The notes under the pieces were generated by a model. It was not told where the DNA came from. It saw only the letters and a list, made by a program, of their open reading frames with translations, and did no database searches. 64,000 nt of DNA from Cephalopachus bancanus (taxonomy: Eukaryota; Chordata; Mammalia; Primates; Tarsiidae), in the NCBI GenBank assembly GCA_027257055.1, contig JAPVLO010001000.1:1-64000 (forward strand), given 5' to 3'. A program made the position numbers and the translations under genes. The first letter of the stretch is position 1. Every line of letters starts with the position of its first letter. Below are positions 43,020 through 54,378 of the stretch, piece by piece.

Positions 43020-43311
43020 TTTTTTTTTTTTTTTTTGAGTTGGAGTCTCACTTTGTCTCCCAGGCTGGAGTGCAGTGGCATGCTCACAGCCATGGCAGCC
43101 TCGACCCGCTAGGCTCAGGCAATCCTTTCACATCAGCCTTCCAAGTAGCTGGAACTACAGCTGTGCTACCATGCCCAGATAATTTTTTGATTTATTGTAG
43201 AGATGAGGTCTCGCCAAGTTGCCTAGGCTGTTCTCGAACCGGCTCAAGCAATCCGCTTACCTCAGCCTCCCAAAGTGCTGGGATTACAGGCTTGAGCCTT
43301 CCTGCACCCGA
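43020..43311 (-). mobile_element. Alu
   Basis: Flanks CAAGGGAAATCTT / CAAAGGGAACTCTT. Confidence 0.9.
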
Positions 43312-43505
43312 CCCAAAGGGAACTCTTAAGTTCATTTGTCCTAGGCTGTAAGGCTGAGCTAGACTGAGAAAGGTCCAAGGATGGCCAGGAGCACAGTTCC
43401 ACCACAAAGTGGGAAACTGCTCCTTAGAAAAAAGTTTTTATTCTCACTGCTGCTCTAGATGGAAAGAATGCTGTTATGAAGGATAGTCCCAGGTCTCTAT
43501 TTCAG

Positions 43506-43585
43506 GCTCCTGGGGAGGCTGCCCTCTGCCCACTGTGGACTGGAGTCTCAGCAAAGCCCCTTAGGCGCCAGGCCCAGTGGTGGGG
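43506..43585 (+). repeat. ~80-bp duplicated segment, copy 2
   Basis: Pairs with 42071-42150. Confidence 0.75.
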
Positions 43586-43689
43586 GCAAGGAGGTAAGAA
43601 TGAGAATGTCCTATGAGGCTGGTAGAGTCACATAGAGCTGTAGGCACCTGGAAGACAACATTTCCAAGGACAAGCTCATCACCAGAAAA

Positions 43690-43915
43690 AGGGGCCTCAC
43701 TCTTGGCCTGTAAAATCTAGTCCCTGCTTCCTCTCTCTTAGCCTCAAGTTTATCATCTATAAAATGGGGATAATAAAAACAACCCTCCCCAGTGGTGCGG
43801 TAAGGAATAAATGAGATGGTATATATAAACCACTTAGCACGGTGCCTGCCCAGCATACAGTGGGTGCTCGATAATTGGGAGCTATTACATTGCCAATGCC
43901 CTGATTTGGTTAATG
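43690..43915 (+). repeat. MIR-containing unit, copy 0 of a local duplication
   Basis: AAATCTAGTCCCTGCTTCC flank, then MIR (TCATCTATAAAATGGGGATA ... CACGGTGCCTGCC) and GGTTAATGGTGAATG. It matches units at 45189 and 53225 including non-MIR flanks. Confidence 0.8.
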
Positions 43916-44011
43916 GTGAATGAGTGTCAGAGAGTTCAATTGTTTAATTCAAATTGTGTTTCTCCTATACTCTCACACCACTACAACAATCACCAACACA
44001 GAAAAAGATTT

Positions 44012-44269
44012 TTTTTTTTTGAGTTGGAGTCTCACTCGGTCACCCAGTGTCAATCTGCTGAACTCCGGCAATCCTTCCGCCTCAGCCTTCCAAGTAACCG
44101 GAACTACAGGCACATGCTACCACACCTGGAAAATTTTTAAAAAATTTATTGTAGAGATGAGGTCTTGCCAAGTTGCCCTGGCTGGTCTCGAACCTTCGGG
44201 CTCAGGCAATCCACTCGCTTCGGCCTCCCAAAGTGCTGAGATTACAGCCTGAGCCACCAAGCCCGGCCC
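44012..44269 (-). mobile_element. Alu, internally deleted, in copy A
   Basis: Duplication AGAAAAAGATTT / AGAAGAAGATTT. The site is empty in copy B (CACAGAAAGATTTCTGTG). The right arm lost about 40 bases. Confidence 0.92.
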
Positions 44270-44452
44270 AGAAGAAGATTTCTGTGACCAAAAGTGTAAG
44301 GGTTTTTCCCCCACACACCAAGCAGCGGACAGCAGCTGGATGTCCTCTAATTCACTTCTGACATTACCTACCTGGAGATAGTGTCAGATCTCACAAGTTG
44401 AGGGCTTAGTCCCCAAGACTCTCCCACCCCCAACACCTTAGACACCAGTCTT

Positions 44453-44764
44453 TTTTTTTGGAGTTGGAATCTCACTCTGTCATCCAGTCTGGAGTGCAGT
44501 GGCACGCTCACGGCCACTGCAGCCTCGACATGCTGAGCTCAGGCGATCCTTCCTCCTCAGCCTTCCAAGTAGCCTGAACTACGGTGCACGCTACCACACC
44601 CGGCTCGTTTTTGTTTTATTGTAGAGGTGAGTTCTCCCCAAGTTCCCCAGCTCATTTTTTGTTTTATTGTAGAGGCGAGGTCTCCCCAAGTTGCCACGGG
44701 CTCAGGCAATCCACTCAGCCTCCCAAAGTGCTGGGATTACAGGCTGAGCCACCCAGCCCGGCCA
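44453..44764 (-). mobile_element. Alu with tandemly duplicated linker, in copy A
   Basis: Perfect 13-bp duplication AGACACCAGTCTT (44440-44452, 44765-44777). The TTTTGTTTTATTGTAGAGG segment occurs twice in tandem. The site is empty in copy B. Confidence 0.92.
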
Positions 44765-45190
44765 AGACACCAGTCTTAAGTCCAGGCCCCTGGAACTTCT
44801 GGCCAACCAGCTTCAAGTTGGGGTTCCCATGATTCCCTCTTTGGGTTTCATTAATTTGCTGAAGTGGCTCACAGAACTCAGGGAAACATTTATGTTTATT
44901 GGTTTATCATAAAAGATATTTCATAGGATACAGATGAAGAGATGCATAAGGCAAGGTATGGGGAAAGAAACGCAGAGCTTCCATGTCCTCCCTGGGGCGC
45001 CACCCTCCGGGAACCTCCAGGTGTTCAACTATGTGGAAGCTTGCCAAGCCTAGTCCTCTTGAGTTTTTATGGAAGCCTCCTGGCCTCAGCATTCCTCCTC
45101 TCAGGGTATAGGGTGGGACCCTCTCTGAAATACCCGTGATGTCTTGGGTGATGTCAGAGAAATGTTCTGGGGGCATTTCTGGGTTTGTAA

Positions 45191-45335
45191 AATCTAGTCC
45201 CTGCTTCCCCTCTCTTAACCTCAAGTTTATCATCTATAAAATGGGGGTAATAAAAGTGACCCTCCCCAGTGGTGCTATAAGCAGTGAGATAGTATATATA
45301 AGGCGCTTAACACAGTGCTCAAAGCGAGGGAAAAT
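45191..45335 (+). repeat. MIR-containing unit following copy A
   Basis: MIR with the same flank as 43690 and 53225. Confidence 0.8.
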
Positions 45336-45407
45336 TAGGGTCCCGCTTCGAAACAGATGAAAGGAGGATAAAAACCTTTCTCTGTTTCCCTCTCTGTCTC
45401 TCTTTGG

Positions 45408-45470
45408 CTCTATCTATCTATCTATCTAATCGATCTATCTATATCAATTATCTCTCTAGCTATCTCTACA
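45408..45470. repeat. (TCTA)n microsatellite, imperfect
   Basis: TCTATCTATCTATCTA and decayed units. Confidence 0.88.
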
Positions 45471-45507
45471 TATATAACACCATAGGCTACCCCCTGGTTT
45501 TCTTATT

Positions 45508-45812
45508 TTTTTTTTTTTAGTTGGAGTCTCACTCTCTCACCCAGGCTGGAGTGCAGTGGCACGCTCACGGCCACCACAGCCTTGACCTGCTGGGATCAGG
45601 AGATCCTTCTGCCTCAGCCTTCTAAGTAGCTGGAACTACAAGTGCGCACTACCACGCTCAGCTTATTATTATTATTATTATTATTATCTTATTGTAGAGA
45701 CAAGGCCTCACCAAGTTGCCCAGGCTGGTCTTGAACACCTGAGCTCAGGCAATCCTCTAGCCTTGGCCTCCCAAAGTGCTGGGATTACAGGCTTGAGCCA
45801 CTGTGCCCAGCC
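45508..45812 (-). mobile_element. Alu with (ATT)n expansion in the linker
   Basis: About eight ATT units at 45665-45688 replace the usual linker. Confidence 0.9.
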
Positions 45813-46006
45813 CATATCGTTTATTTTTATGCAAGCATTTCCACCTTTGGAAATGTTGAACCACTGTACTGATCCACATTGCTGTAGCAATAGTATTCTA
45901 GCAAGTGTCTTCCTCTCAGTTCATTCCCACTCATGTAAGGTAGGTTACATGGGCTCCAAACTAGTGAGTCATTTTTATCACCAGGTGATATAGCTGTATT
46001 CATTCT

Positions 46007-46290
46007 TTTCTTTTTTGAGTTGGAGTTCTCACCCTGTCGCCCAGGCTGGAATGCAGTGGCATTCTCATGGCCACTGCATCCTCGACCTGTTGGGTTTAGG
46101 TGATCCTTCAGCTTCAGCCTTCCAAGTAGCTGGAACTACAGGCATGCGCCACCATGCCCGGCTAATTTTTTGATTTATTGTAGAGATGAGGTCTCGCCAA
46201 GTTGCCTAGGCTGGTCTCGAACCCAAACCCATGGGCTCACCTCAGCCTCCTAAAGTGCTGGGATTATAGGTGTGAGCCACTGTGCCTGGT
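46007..46290 (-). mobile_element. Alu
   Basis: Complete antisense Alu, abutting the next one. Confidence 0.9.
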
Positions 46291-46568
46291 CTTTTTTTTT
46301 TTTGAATAGGAGTCTCACTCTGTCACCCAAGATGGAATGCAGGGGCACGCTCATGGCCACCAATGCCTCGGCCCGCTGGGCTCAGGTGATTCTTCCACCT
46401 CAGTCTCTCATGTATCTGGAACTATTGGCATGTACCACCACGCCCAGCTAATTTTTTGATTTGTTGTAGAGACGAAGTGTCGTCAAGTTGCCCAGACTTG
46501 TCTTGAACACCTGGACTCAGGCAATCCTCTTGCCTCTGCCTCCCAAAGTGCTTGCCACCACGTCCGGC
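46291..46568 (-). mobile_element. Alu at the edge of the ERV relic
   Basis: Older antisense Alu ending CCACCACGTCCGGC. Confidence 0.88.
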
Positions 46569-47400
46569 AAAAGCATCCGTCTAATAAGCCAGGTTTCCAT
46601 TGCCCTTTTGCTCAAGTGTATGGCTAGGCCATTGGCCACTGCCCGTGAGTCAGTAAGAACACAAACACAAGGTGCTTCCACCACTTTTCAATCCTTCCAT
46701 TACTATTAGAAAAACAGTTTGCGGTTCAGCCCACTGAGCTGATGTGTTTTAACCTTTGATCAAAGTAGAGGCCTTCTAAACAGGATCCTGTCCATTCACT
46801 TTGGACCTGCAGTCTGTAAACCAAGCAGCTCCTTTTTGGTCAGTCGGGAGCTTTTCACAGGGTACTGTCCAAGTGTCAATAGAATCCAGCAGCATCTCAC
46901 ACAGTTCCAGGGTCAGTCCTAGGGGTGAAGTGGCTCCCTGCCTGCGAATATCTACTCCTTTCATTCCCCGGTAGCACGATCCTGTATTAACCATTTCCAT
47001 TTTATTACAGAACACTTCTGGGCATTGTCACCCCCATTAGAGCATTTATCTGACATCACCCAAGACATTATATCCATAATGTTTCAAGATTTTATGTCCT
47101 TCAGTCATAGGGGTAGCTTCAGTTAATGTCCCACAACAAGGTAGTAAATATCCTTCAAGTGGAAATTCTCTAGTCCAAAGTCCCAGTGTGTAGTTGTTGC
47201 TGGGAGGCGCTCAGAGGCTTTTGCCATAAAACCCAGGAAATACTCCATAGGGGGCTACCAAATGGAGAATTCGTCCCTGCAATCACTGCAGCTTCTGTTC
47301 CACACTGTGTGGGCTTGGGCAATCTTACTGGTTACCCTTCAGCATGTCCAATGAATATTGCTTGAAGAGCAGATTTACTTCTTGTGCTTTACAAAACTAG
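46569..47400 (-). pseudogene. ERV-L-like endogenous retrovirus pol fragment (RNase H region), decayed
   Basis: The minus strand reads a retroviral RNase H signature: a WFTD catalytic-type motif followed by SKVNGQDPV (within 46776-47015), and further downstream a TDSRAVANGLA motif near 46640. The reading frames are broken by stops and frameshifts, so nothing can be expressed. Upstream sequence (47020-47400) also looks pol-derived. The arrangement and motifs are most like class III ERV-L elements. The flanking DNA contains Alus and other rearranged pieces, and further internal fragments may lie at 50330-50850. Confidence 0.8.
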
Positions 47401-47546
47401 GTAGGAGAAACACTCTCCAGAATACATGATACATGATTGGAGAAACATTCTCCAATCAGATACATGATACAATCAGATAAAAGAGATACAACCATTTGAT
47501 ATGAAATGGATTAAGATATATCAATTTTCATAACCCTATCAACCCT

Positions 47547-47842
47547 TACATTTTTATGTTCTAGTTTGAGAAACTTCTATTTTCCACTCCCACAGCATTT
47601 TGTCCTCTCTTCTGCAAAAGGCTTTGGGTCCTCCACCAGGGGTTGAGCCAAAGGTCCCTGGCCCTTTTGTCAATCTTTACCTTTTTTTTTTTTTTTTTTT
47701 TGAGTCAGAATCTCACTCTGTCGCCCAGGCTGGAGTGCAGTGGCACACTCACGGCCACCGTAACCTCGACCTGCTGGGCTCAGGTGATCCTTCTATCTCA
47801 GCTTTCCAAGAAGATGGAGCTATAGGCATACGCTACCACGCT
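47547..47842 (+). repeat. Inverted duplication, arm 1
   Basis: From TACATTTTTATGTTCTAG through unique DNA and the right arm of an Alu. It matches the reverse complement of 48757-49048. Confidence 0.88.
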
Positions 47843-47983
47843 CGGCTAATTTTTTAATATATTGTGGAGACAAGGTCTCACTAAGTTGCCCAGGCTGGTC
47901 TTGAACCCCTGGACTCAGGAAATCCTTTCGCCTGGGTCTCCCAAAGTGCTGGGATTACAGGCTTGAGCCACCGTGCCCGTCCA
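47682..47983 (-). mobile_element. Alu partly inside arm 1
   Basis: Complete antisense Alu starting GAGTCAGAATCTCAC. Confidence 0.92.
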
Positions 47984-47989
47984 TCTTTA

Positions 47990-48274
47990 TCTTTTTTTTT
48001 TGAGTTGGAGTCTCACTCTGTCGCCCAGACTGGATTGCAGTGGCCGCTCCCGGCCACCGCAGCCTCGACCTGCTGGGCTCCGGCGATCCTTCTGCCTCAG
48101 CCTTCCAAGTAGCTAGAATTACAGGCATGTGCTACCACGCCCAGCTGATTTTTTGATTTATTGTAGAGATGAGGTCTCACTGCCCAGGTGGGTCTTGAAC
48201 CCGCAGGCTCAGACAATCCACTCACTTCAGCCTCCCAAAGGCGCGGGATTACAGGCTGAGCCACCGAGCCTGGC
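47990..48274 (-). mobile_element. Alu, young-type
   Basis: Flanks ATCTTTATCTT / ATCTTCATCTT. Confidence 0.9.
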
Positions 48275-48512
48275 TCCAATCTTCATCTTAAGCTATTTGA
48301 CTATCGCCCCAATTTCAGATCACATTTTCATTGTAATCTCTGTTTTTTAAATTTCTCCAAATTGAGGATACACGGCAAACTGGTTTGGAGTCCTTTAACA
48401 CTGGGAGAGCAACACTTTTGGTCCACTGAACCTTTAATAATGTTGCATTAAGACCTTTGTTTTAACCCTAACAATTTCTATTTTATTCATTCCATTTAAA
48501 AATAACCATCTA

Positions 48513-48667
48513 AGCCAGGCGTGGTGGCTCATGCCTGTAATCCCAGCACTTTGGGAGGTGGAGGTGAGAGGATTGCCTGAGTTTGGGGTTTCGAGACCAG
48601 CCTGGCCAAATTGGTGAGTCCTTGTCTCTACAATATATTAAAAAATTAGCCAGTGTGGTAGTGTACA
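48513..48667 (+). mobile_element. Alu, truncated
   Basis: Left arm and linker only, ending at CCAGTGTGGTAGTGTACA. Confidence 0.85.
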
Positions 48668-48756
48668 GCTATACACCTTAAAACAGTGCACAGCTGTATG
48701 AAATGTATTAAGATATACCAATTTTTATAACCAATTTATTTTATTTTATTTTACTA

Positions 48757-48913
48757 TGGGCGTGGTAGCGCATGCCTGTAGTTCCAGCTACTTGGAAAGC
48801 TGAGGTGGAAGGATCACCTGAGCCCAGCAGGTCGTGGCTGCGGTGGCCGTGAGTGTGCCACTGCACTTCAGCCTGGGCGACAGAGTGAGATTCTGACTCA
48901 AAAAAAAAAAAAA
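48757..48913 (+). mobile_element. Alu right arm inside arm 2
   Basis: GGGCGTGGTAGCGCATGCC to ATTCTGACTC plus A-tail. It is the mirror of the Alu at 47682. Confidence 0.88.
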
Positions 48914-49048
48914 GATAAAGATTGACAAAAGAGCCAGGGACCTTTGGCTCAACCCCTGGTGGGGAACCCAAAGCCTTCTGCACAAGAGAGGGCAAAAAGG
49001 TATGGGAGTGGAAAATAGAAGTTTCTCAAACTAGAACATAAAAATGTA
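48757..49048 (-). repeat. Inverted duplication, arm 2
   Basis: Reverse complement of 47547-47842, spacer about 915 bases. It shares CCAGGGACCTTTGGCTCAAC with arm 1 in inverse. Confidence 0.88.
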
Positions 49049-49069
49049 TTAAGATATACCAATTTTCAT

Positions 49070-49195
49070 GGAAGGCTGAAGCAGAAGGATCACCTGAACC
49101 CAGCAGGTTGAGACTGTGGTGGCCATGAGCATGCCACTGCACTCCAGCCTGCGTGACAGAGTGAGACTCCAACTCAAAAATAAATAAAATAAAGC
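49070..49195 (+). mobile_element. Alu right-arm fragment
   Basis: GGAAGGCTGAAGCAGAAGG to an (AAAT)n tail. Confidence 0.85.
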
Positions 49196-49344
49196 AACCA
49201 TCTAAAAATTTCCAGTCTCTTAGGGTGACTCTCATGATTCTCCCCCTTTTTTTTCCCCTCTTAGTTTCATCCCTATCCGTGTTTTTTATTCTTTTGTTTT
49301 CTTTTCTCTTCTCGTCTCTTTTTTTTTCTTTCTTTCTTCTTTCA

Positions 49345-49622
49345 AGTCAGAGTCTCATTCTGTTGCCCAGGCTGGAGTGCAATTGCATGCTCATGGCTAC
49401 TGCAGCCCTGACCACCTGGGCTCAGGTAATCCTTCTACCTCAGCCTTGCAAGTAGTTGGAATCATAAGTGCATACCACCATGCCCTGTTAATTTTTTGAT
49501 TTATTGTAGAGATTAGGTCTTGCCAAGTTTCCCAGGATTGTCTCAAACACCTGGGCTCAGGCAATCTTCTTGCCTCCATCTCCCAAAGTGTTGGGATTAT
49601 AGGCATGAGGAATCGTGCCGGG
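49345..49622 (-). mobile_element. Alu, older type
   Basis: AAGTCAGAGTCTCATTCTG to GAATCGTGCCGGG. Confidence 0.88.
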
Positions 49623-49639
49623 TTCACCTTATTTCTTTG

Positions 49640-49811
49640 TTTTTTTTAGACTAAAATATATAGCTTATTTAAAAGTAAATTAGAGAGACAAAGAGAAGGG
49701 AGAGAGAAGATTTACCTCCCCAAGGTGGGGGTGGGGCCCAGAGTCAGAAAGTATGGTGACAACCATAGCTCAAAGAGTGCATGGCCACACCAGAGTCTAG
49801 TAAGGCAATGG
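49640..49811 (-). mobile_element. Poly(A)-tailed retrocopy of an LTR-like transcript, copy 2
   Basis: The minus strand shares CTCTTTGAGCTATGG and TTGGGGAGGTAAATC-like segments with 39877-40076 and ends in an A-run. Flanks TTCACCTTATTTCTT (49623) and TTCATTTTATTTCTT (49813) form the duplication. Confidence 0.72.
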
Positions 49812-49828
49812 CTTCATTTTATTTCTTT

Positions 49829-50122
49829 CTTTTCTTTTTTTTTTTGAATTGAAGTCTCACTCTGTCGCCCAGACTGGAGTGCAGTGGCTGCTCCCTGCCA
49901 CCGCAGCCTCGACCTGCTGTGCTACAGCGATCCTTCCGCCTCAGTCTTCCAAGTAGCTGGAACTACAGGCGTGCGCTACCACGCCCAGCTGATTTTTTGA
50001 TTTATTGTAGAGATGAGGTCTCGCCAAGTTGCCCAGGCGGGTCTCGAACCCGCGGGCTCAGGCAATCCACTCACCTCAGCCTCCCAAGTCGCGGGATTAC
50101 AGGCTGAGCCACCGAGCCCGGC
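49829..50122 (-). mobile_element. Alu, young-type, in the same target as copy 2
   Basis: Right flank TTCACCTTATTTCTT (50123) equals the outer left flank. Confidence 0.92.
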
Positions 50123-50149
50123 TTCACCTTATTTCTTAATAACTGTTTA

Positions 50150-50325
50150 AAAATCTCCACTTTCTTTTTTTTTAATTAAAAATTTTTAAAGAATTTTAAA
50201 GATGTGGGATGCAATTCAGGGTTAGTTTTTAAAAAATTTTTATTTTAAACATGTGGGGTACAGTTTAGGGTTAGGTATGCAAATGGTCACTGTGCAGGTA
50301 AAGTTTGGGTCTCACTTTAATTTCT
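50150..50325 (-). mobile_element. Possible L1 3'-end relic
   Basis: T-rich start, then ATTTTTATTTTAAACATGTG and GGTCACTGTGCAGG, resembling the antisense of an L1 3'UTR. Confidence 0.45.
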
Positions 50326-50838
50326 ACTTTCTTAGGATGAGTCCTTTAACGCTCCCTTTTGTCTTTCTCTATTTTCTTCTTAACTCACCTAATGTTTTTT
50401 ATCAGCATCTGTAAAACCCATGACAGGAAGCTGAGACAGCAAACTGGATTAGACTTTTTAAACTGTTGTTTAATTCTACAGGAGTAATGTCATGTGCGGT
50501 GCCCATGAAGAAGGGGTCCCCCTACCCACAGCATTTACCATGAGCTGGGTAGTGGGTATACTCAGTGGGTGAATATCCTGGTCGTCATACAGTCAGTCCC
50601 ACATGGCGTGCGTATGGGGCACATCAGCTACTTCACCTGGGGTGCTGTACTTGGCATTTATGAGTTGGACAGTCCCCCTTCTTAGGGTGAACAGATCTTG
50701 CAGTAGCTTTTATCCAGTCCACTAGACTGACTTTTCCCTCGGGAAGACTTGCTATGTCTCTGGATCTCATATATCATTCTGTGACTATTCTACAGTGAGT
50801 TGTGGGTCCCAGACATGCTCTTATACTCTGCAGCATTT
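50326..50838. other. Unassigned DNA, perhaps ERV internal sequence
   Basis: No repeat recognised with confidence. The position between the two ~1 kb copies suggests ERV internal sequence. Confidence 0.3.
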
Positions 50839-50852
50839 AAAACCAAAGATAC

Positions 50853-51071
50853 AACTTGGCGAGACCTCATCTCTAAAATAAATCAAAAAATCAGCCGGGC
50901 GTGGTAGCGCATGCCTGTAATTCCGGCTACTCGGAAGGCTGAGGCAGAAGGATTGCTGGAGCCCAGCAGGTCGAGGCTGCGGTGGCTGGGAACGGCCACT
51001 GCACTCCAGTCTGGGCAACAGAGTGAGACTCCGACTCAAAAATAAAAAAAATAAAAAATAAAAAATAAAAT
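50853..51071 (+). mobile_element. Alu, 5'-truncated in the left arm
   Basis: Perfect 14-bp duplication AAAACCAAAGATAC (50839-50852, 51072-51085). Confidence 0.93.
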
Positions 51072-51151
51072 AAAACCAAAGATACTACTCCTAAATTAGT
51101 CACTTTCAGAATCCATTTTATTTTATCTTTTAATTTAAAAAAATGTTTGGT

Positions 51152-51321
51152 TACCAGCCGGGCGTGGTAGCGCATGCCTGTAATTCTGGTTACTCAGAAG
51201 GCTGAGGTGGAAGGATCACTGGAGCCCAGCAGGTCGAGGCTGCGGTGGCCGGGAGCGGTCACTGCACTCCAGTCTGGGCGACAGAGTGAGACTCCAACTC
51301 AGAAAAAAAAAAAACAACCAT
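51152..51321 (+). mobile_element. Alu, right monomer only, nested in an old Alu
   Basis: Begins at the linker (CCAGCCGGGCGTGG). Duplication AAAAAATGTTTGGT on both sides. Confidence 0.92.
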
Positions 51322-51335
51322 AAAAAATGTTTGGT

Positions 51336-51452
51336 AGAGATGAGGTTCTCGCTATGTTGGCCAGGGTGGTCTCAAACTCCTGGCCTCAAGTGATCCTCCC
51401 ACTTTGGCCTCCCAAAGTGTGGGGGTTACAGACATGACCACTGTGGCTGGCC
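51336..51452 (-). mobile_element. Old Alu monomer hosting the previous insertion
   Basis: GAGATGAGGTTCTCGCTATG to CACTGTGGCTGGCC. Confidence 0.75.
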
Positions 51453-51727
51453 TAGAGTTCATTTTGGTAAAGGTTCCTAAGGAAGCTAATGGTATCAGTC
51501 TACAAAATGAAATAATTCCTTCACATTCTACCATCTGATTTCAATAGCTACATGATTTTGTCCTTCCCCCACATTGACTACCTTCTTGGTAACCATAGGT
51601 CTTAGAGATATTTTCTGTTGTCCCTTTACAATTCTGTTCTTTGGGGGCAGCTCTGAGGCTAGTGGTCTAAGACTGAGTGACTGAAATCTGAACTTGGTTT
51701 AGCATCAAGGTTCAACCCAACATTCTC

Positions 51728-52042
<315 letters not shown>

Positions 52043-52294
52043 TAGCGAATCATCTCCTTGGTAGTTGGATCTATTTCTAAATTCCACTAGCAACTCGTAC
52101 CTTTAGTAACTGACCTCCGCACAGTTACCGCTTCATACCATGAGTGATCACATGGCCACCCAGGAATCAAGGATTCCTCATCTCCAAACTTTTTGTCCTT
52201 TCTTTTCCCAAACAACATGTTTTCTTGAACCTGGGCCAGACTAGTAAATCCCACTCCTGACATCAATTGCCTAGGAAAATCTTCAAACTGTTTT

Positions 52295-53225
52295 TCCTCT
52301 ACTCTCACACTACCACAACAACAATCACCAACACAGAAAGATTTCTGTGACTAAAGATGTGGGGGTTTTCCCCACATGCCAAGCAGTGGACACCAGCCAG
52401 GTGTCCTCTAATTCAATATCAACACTACTTACCTGGAGATAGTGTCCATTCTCACAGGTTGAGGACTCAGTCCCCAAGTCTGCCCCCTGAACCCAGATAC
52501 CATTTGCAGTCTGGGCCCCCAGAACTTCTGACCAATTGGCTTCAATTTGGGATTCCCATGACCCCCTCTTTGGGCTTGATTAATTTGCTAGAGGGGCTCA
52601 CAGAACTCAGGGAAATATTTATGTTTATTGGCTTATCATAAAGGATATTACAAAGGATATAGATGAAGAAATGCATAAGGTGAGGTATAATGTAAGGCGC
52701 ACAGAGCTTCCATGCCCTCCCTGGGGCGCCACCCTCCAGGAACCTCCAGGTGTTCAACTATCTGGAAGCTTGCCAAGCATAGTCCTCTTGAGTTTTTTTA
52801 TTTTTATTTTTGGGGGGTTGGAGTCTCACTCTGTCGCCCAGACTGGAGTGCAGTAGCCACTCCTGGCCACGGCAGCCTCGACCTGTTGGGCTCCAGCGAT
52901 CCTTCCGCCTCAGCCTTCCGAGTAGCTGGAACTACAGGTGCGTGTCACCATGCTCGGCTAATTTTTAAAAAAATTTTATTGTAGAGATGAGGTCTCGCCT
53001 GCCCAGGCGGGTCTTGAACCCGCGGGCTCAGGCAATCCACTCACCTCAGCCTCCCAAAGGACGGGATTACAGGCTGAGCCACCGAGCCCAGCTCCTTTTG
53101 AGTTTTTATGGAAGCCTCCTGACCTCAGCATTCCTCCTCTCAGGGTATAGGGTGGGACCCTCTCTGAAATACCTGTGATGTCTTGGGTGATGTCAGAGAA
53201 ATGCTCTGGGGGCATTTCTGGGTTT
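52295..53225 (+). repeat. ~1 kb duplicated repeat (possibly LTR-derived), copy B
   Basis: Homologous to 43965-45190. It lacks the two Alus of copy A and has its own. Confidence 0.8.
52798..53093 (-). mobile_element. Alu, young-type, unique to copy B
   Basis: Duplication CCTCTTGAGTTTTT / CCTTTTGAGTTTTT. Copy A has the empty site CCTCTTGAGTTTTTATGG. Confidence 0.93.
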
Positions 53226-53440
53226 ACAAAATCTCTGCTTCCTCCCTCTTAGCCTCAAGTTTATCATCTATAAACAGGGGGTACTAAAAGCAACCCTCCC
53301 CAGTGGCGCTATAAGGAGTAAATGAGATGGTATATGTAAACCACTTAGCACAATGCTTGCCCAGCACACAGCGGGCTCTCAATTATTGGGAGCTATTGTG
53401 TTGGTAGCACCGTGATTCAGTTAATGGTGAATGTCCCTGG
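53226..53440 (+). repeat. MIR-containing unit following copy B
   Basis: TCATCTATAAACAGGGGGTA ... CAGTTAATGGTGAATG, the same arrangement as 43690-43915. Confidence 0.8.
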
Positions 53441-54093
53441 TGGGGTGTTATGGGGCTCTGTGTTGACCAACAAGATGGTTAACAGAGTTGAAGTTGCAAG
53501 GGACAGGCTGCATCTAAGCTTAAAGTGAGAGAAAACAGTGATTCATAGAACTAACATCCAAAACAATTTCGACAGGCTGGAATAAGCAAGATGACATTGT
53601 TTTGTTGTGAGCTTCAAGACATTAAACAAAGCAGAGGATGGGGGAGAGACCTGACTTGACCCTAGCTCCAGTGGAAAGGATCTGAATGATTTAGTTGACC
53701 ACAACCTGATGGGAACTAATCATGGGAGAGAAAGGCTCTGAAGCCCAGCAGTCTTAGGCTGCATTAACAATGTGTCGTGTCCAGACTGGGGGAAATAATA
53801 GGCCTATTGTGCTGGCTTGGTCAGGCCATATCTGGAATCTTGCGTTGCTACACTGACAGACTGGAATCAGGCCAGGAGGGGGACCAGCCCAGCTTCAGCT
53901 CCCAGGCATTTGTGCTAAATGCGTCCTGTGCATTTTCTTATTTCATCCCCGAAACAACCGTGCTAGGTAGCGACCATTAAAATTCCCATTTTTATGCATA
54001 GGGAGGTTAACTGAGTTGCCCAGGGTCAACCACACAGAGTTGCCCAGGGTCAATCACACGGTGAACATTCATTCACCGAACACATATTTATTT
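53441..54093. other. Mostly unassigned DNA with an antisense MIR end
   Basis: 53920-54060 looks like antisense MIR (GTGCTAGGTAGCGACCATT, AGGTTAACTGAGTTGCCC). The rest is not recognised. Confidence 0.45.
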
Positions 54094-54378
54094 ATTTCTT
54101 GAGTTGGAGTCTCATTCTGTGCCCAGGCTGGAGTGAGGTGGCAGGCTCACAGCCACTGGAGCCTCAACCTGCTGGGCTCAGGTGATCCTTCCGCCTCAGC
54201 CTTCCAAGTAGCTGGAACTACAGGCACGTGCCACCACACCCGGCTAATTTTTTTAAAATTTTATTTTATTGTGGAGATGAGGTCTCACCAAGTTGCCCAG
54301 GCTGGTCTCGAACCCATGGACACAGGCAATCCTCTCACCTCGGCCTCCCAAAGTGCTCCACCGTGAGCCACCGCGCCC
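54094..54378 (-). mobile_element. Alu
   Basis: Flanks CATATTTATT / ATATATTTATT. Confidence 0.9.

Larger units (their letters stand above)
43965..45190 (+). repeat. ~1 kb duplicated repeat (possibly LTR-derived), copy A
   Basis: CAATCACCAACACAG through GATGTCAGAGAAATGTTCTG. It matches 52295-53225 along its length once the Alus are removed, with two Alus unique to this copy. It may be one of a pair of old LTRs around the ERV-L relic or part of a segmental duplication. Confidence 0.8.
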
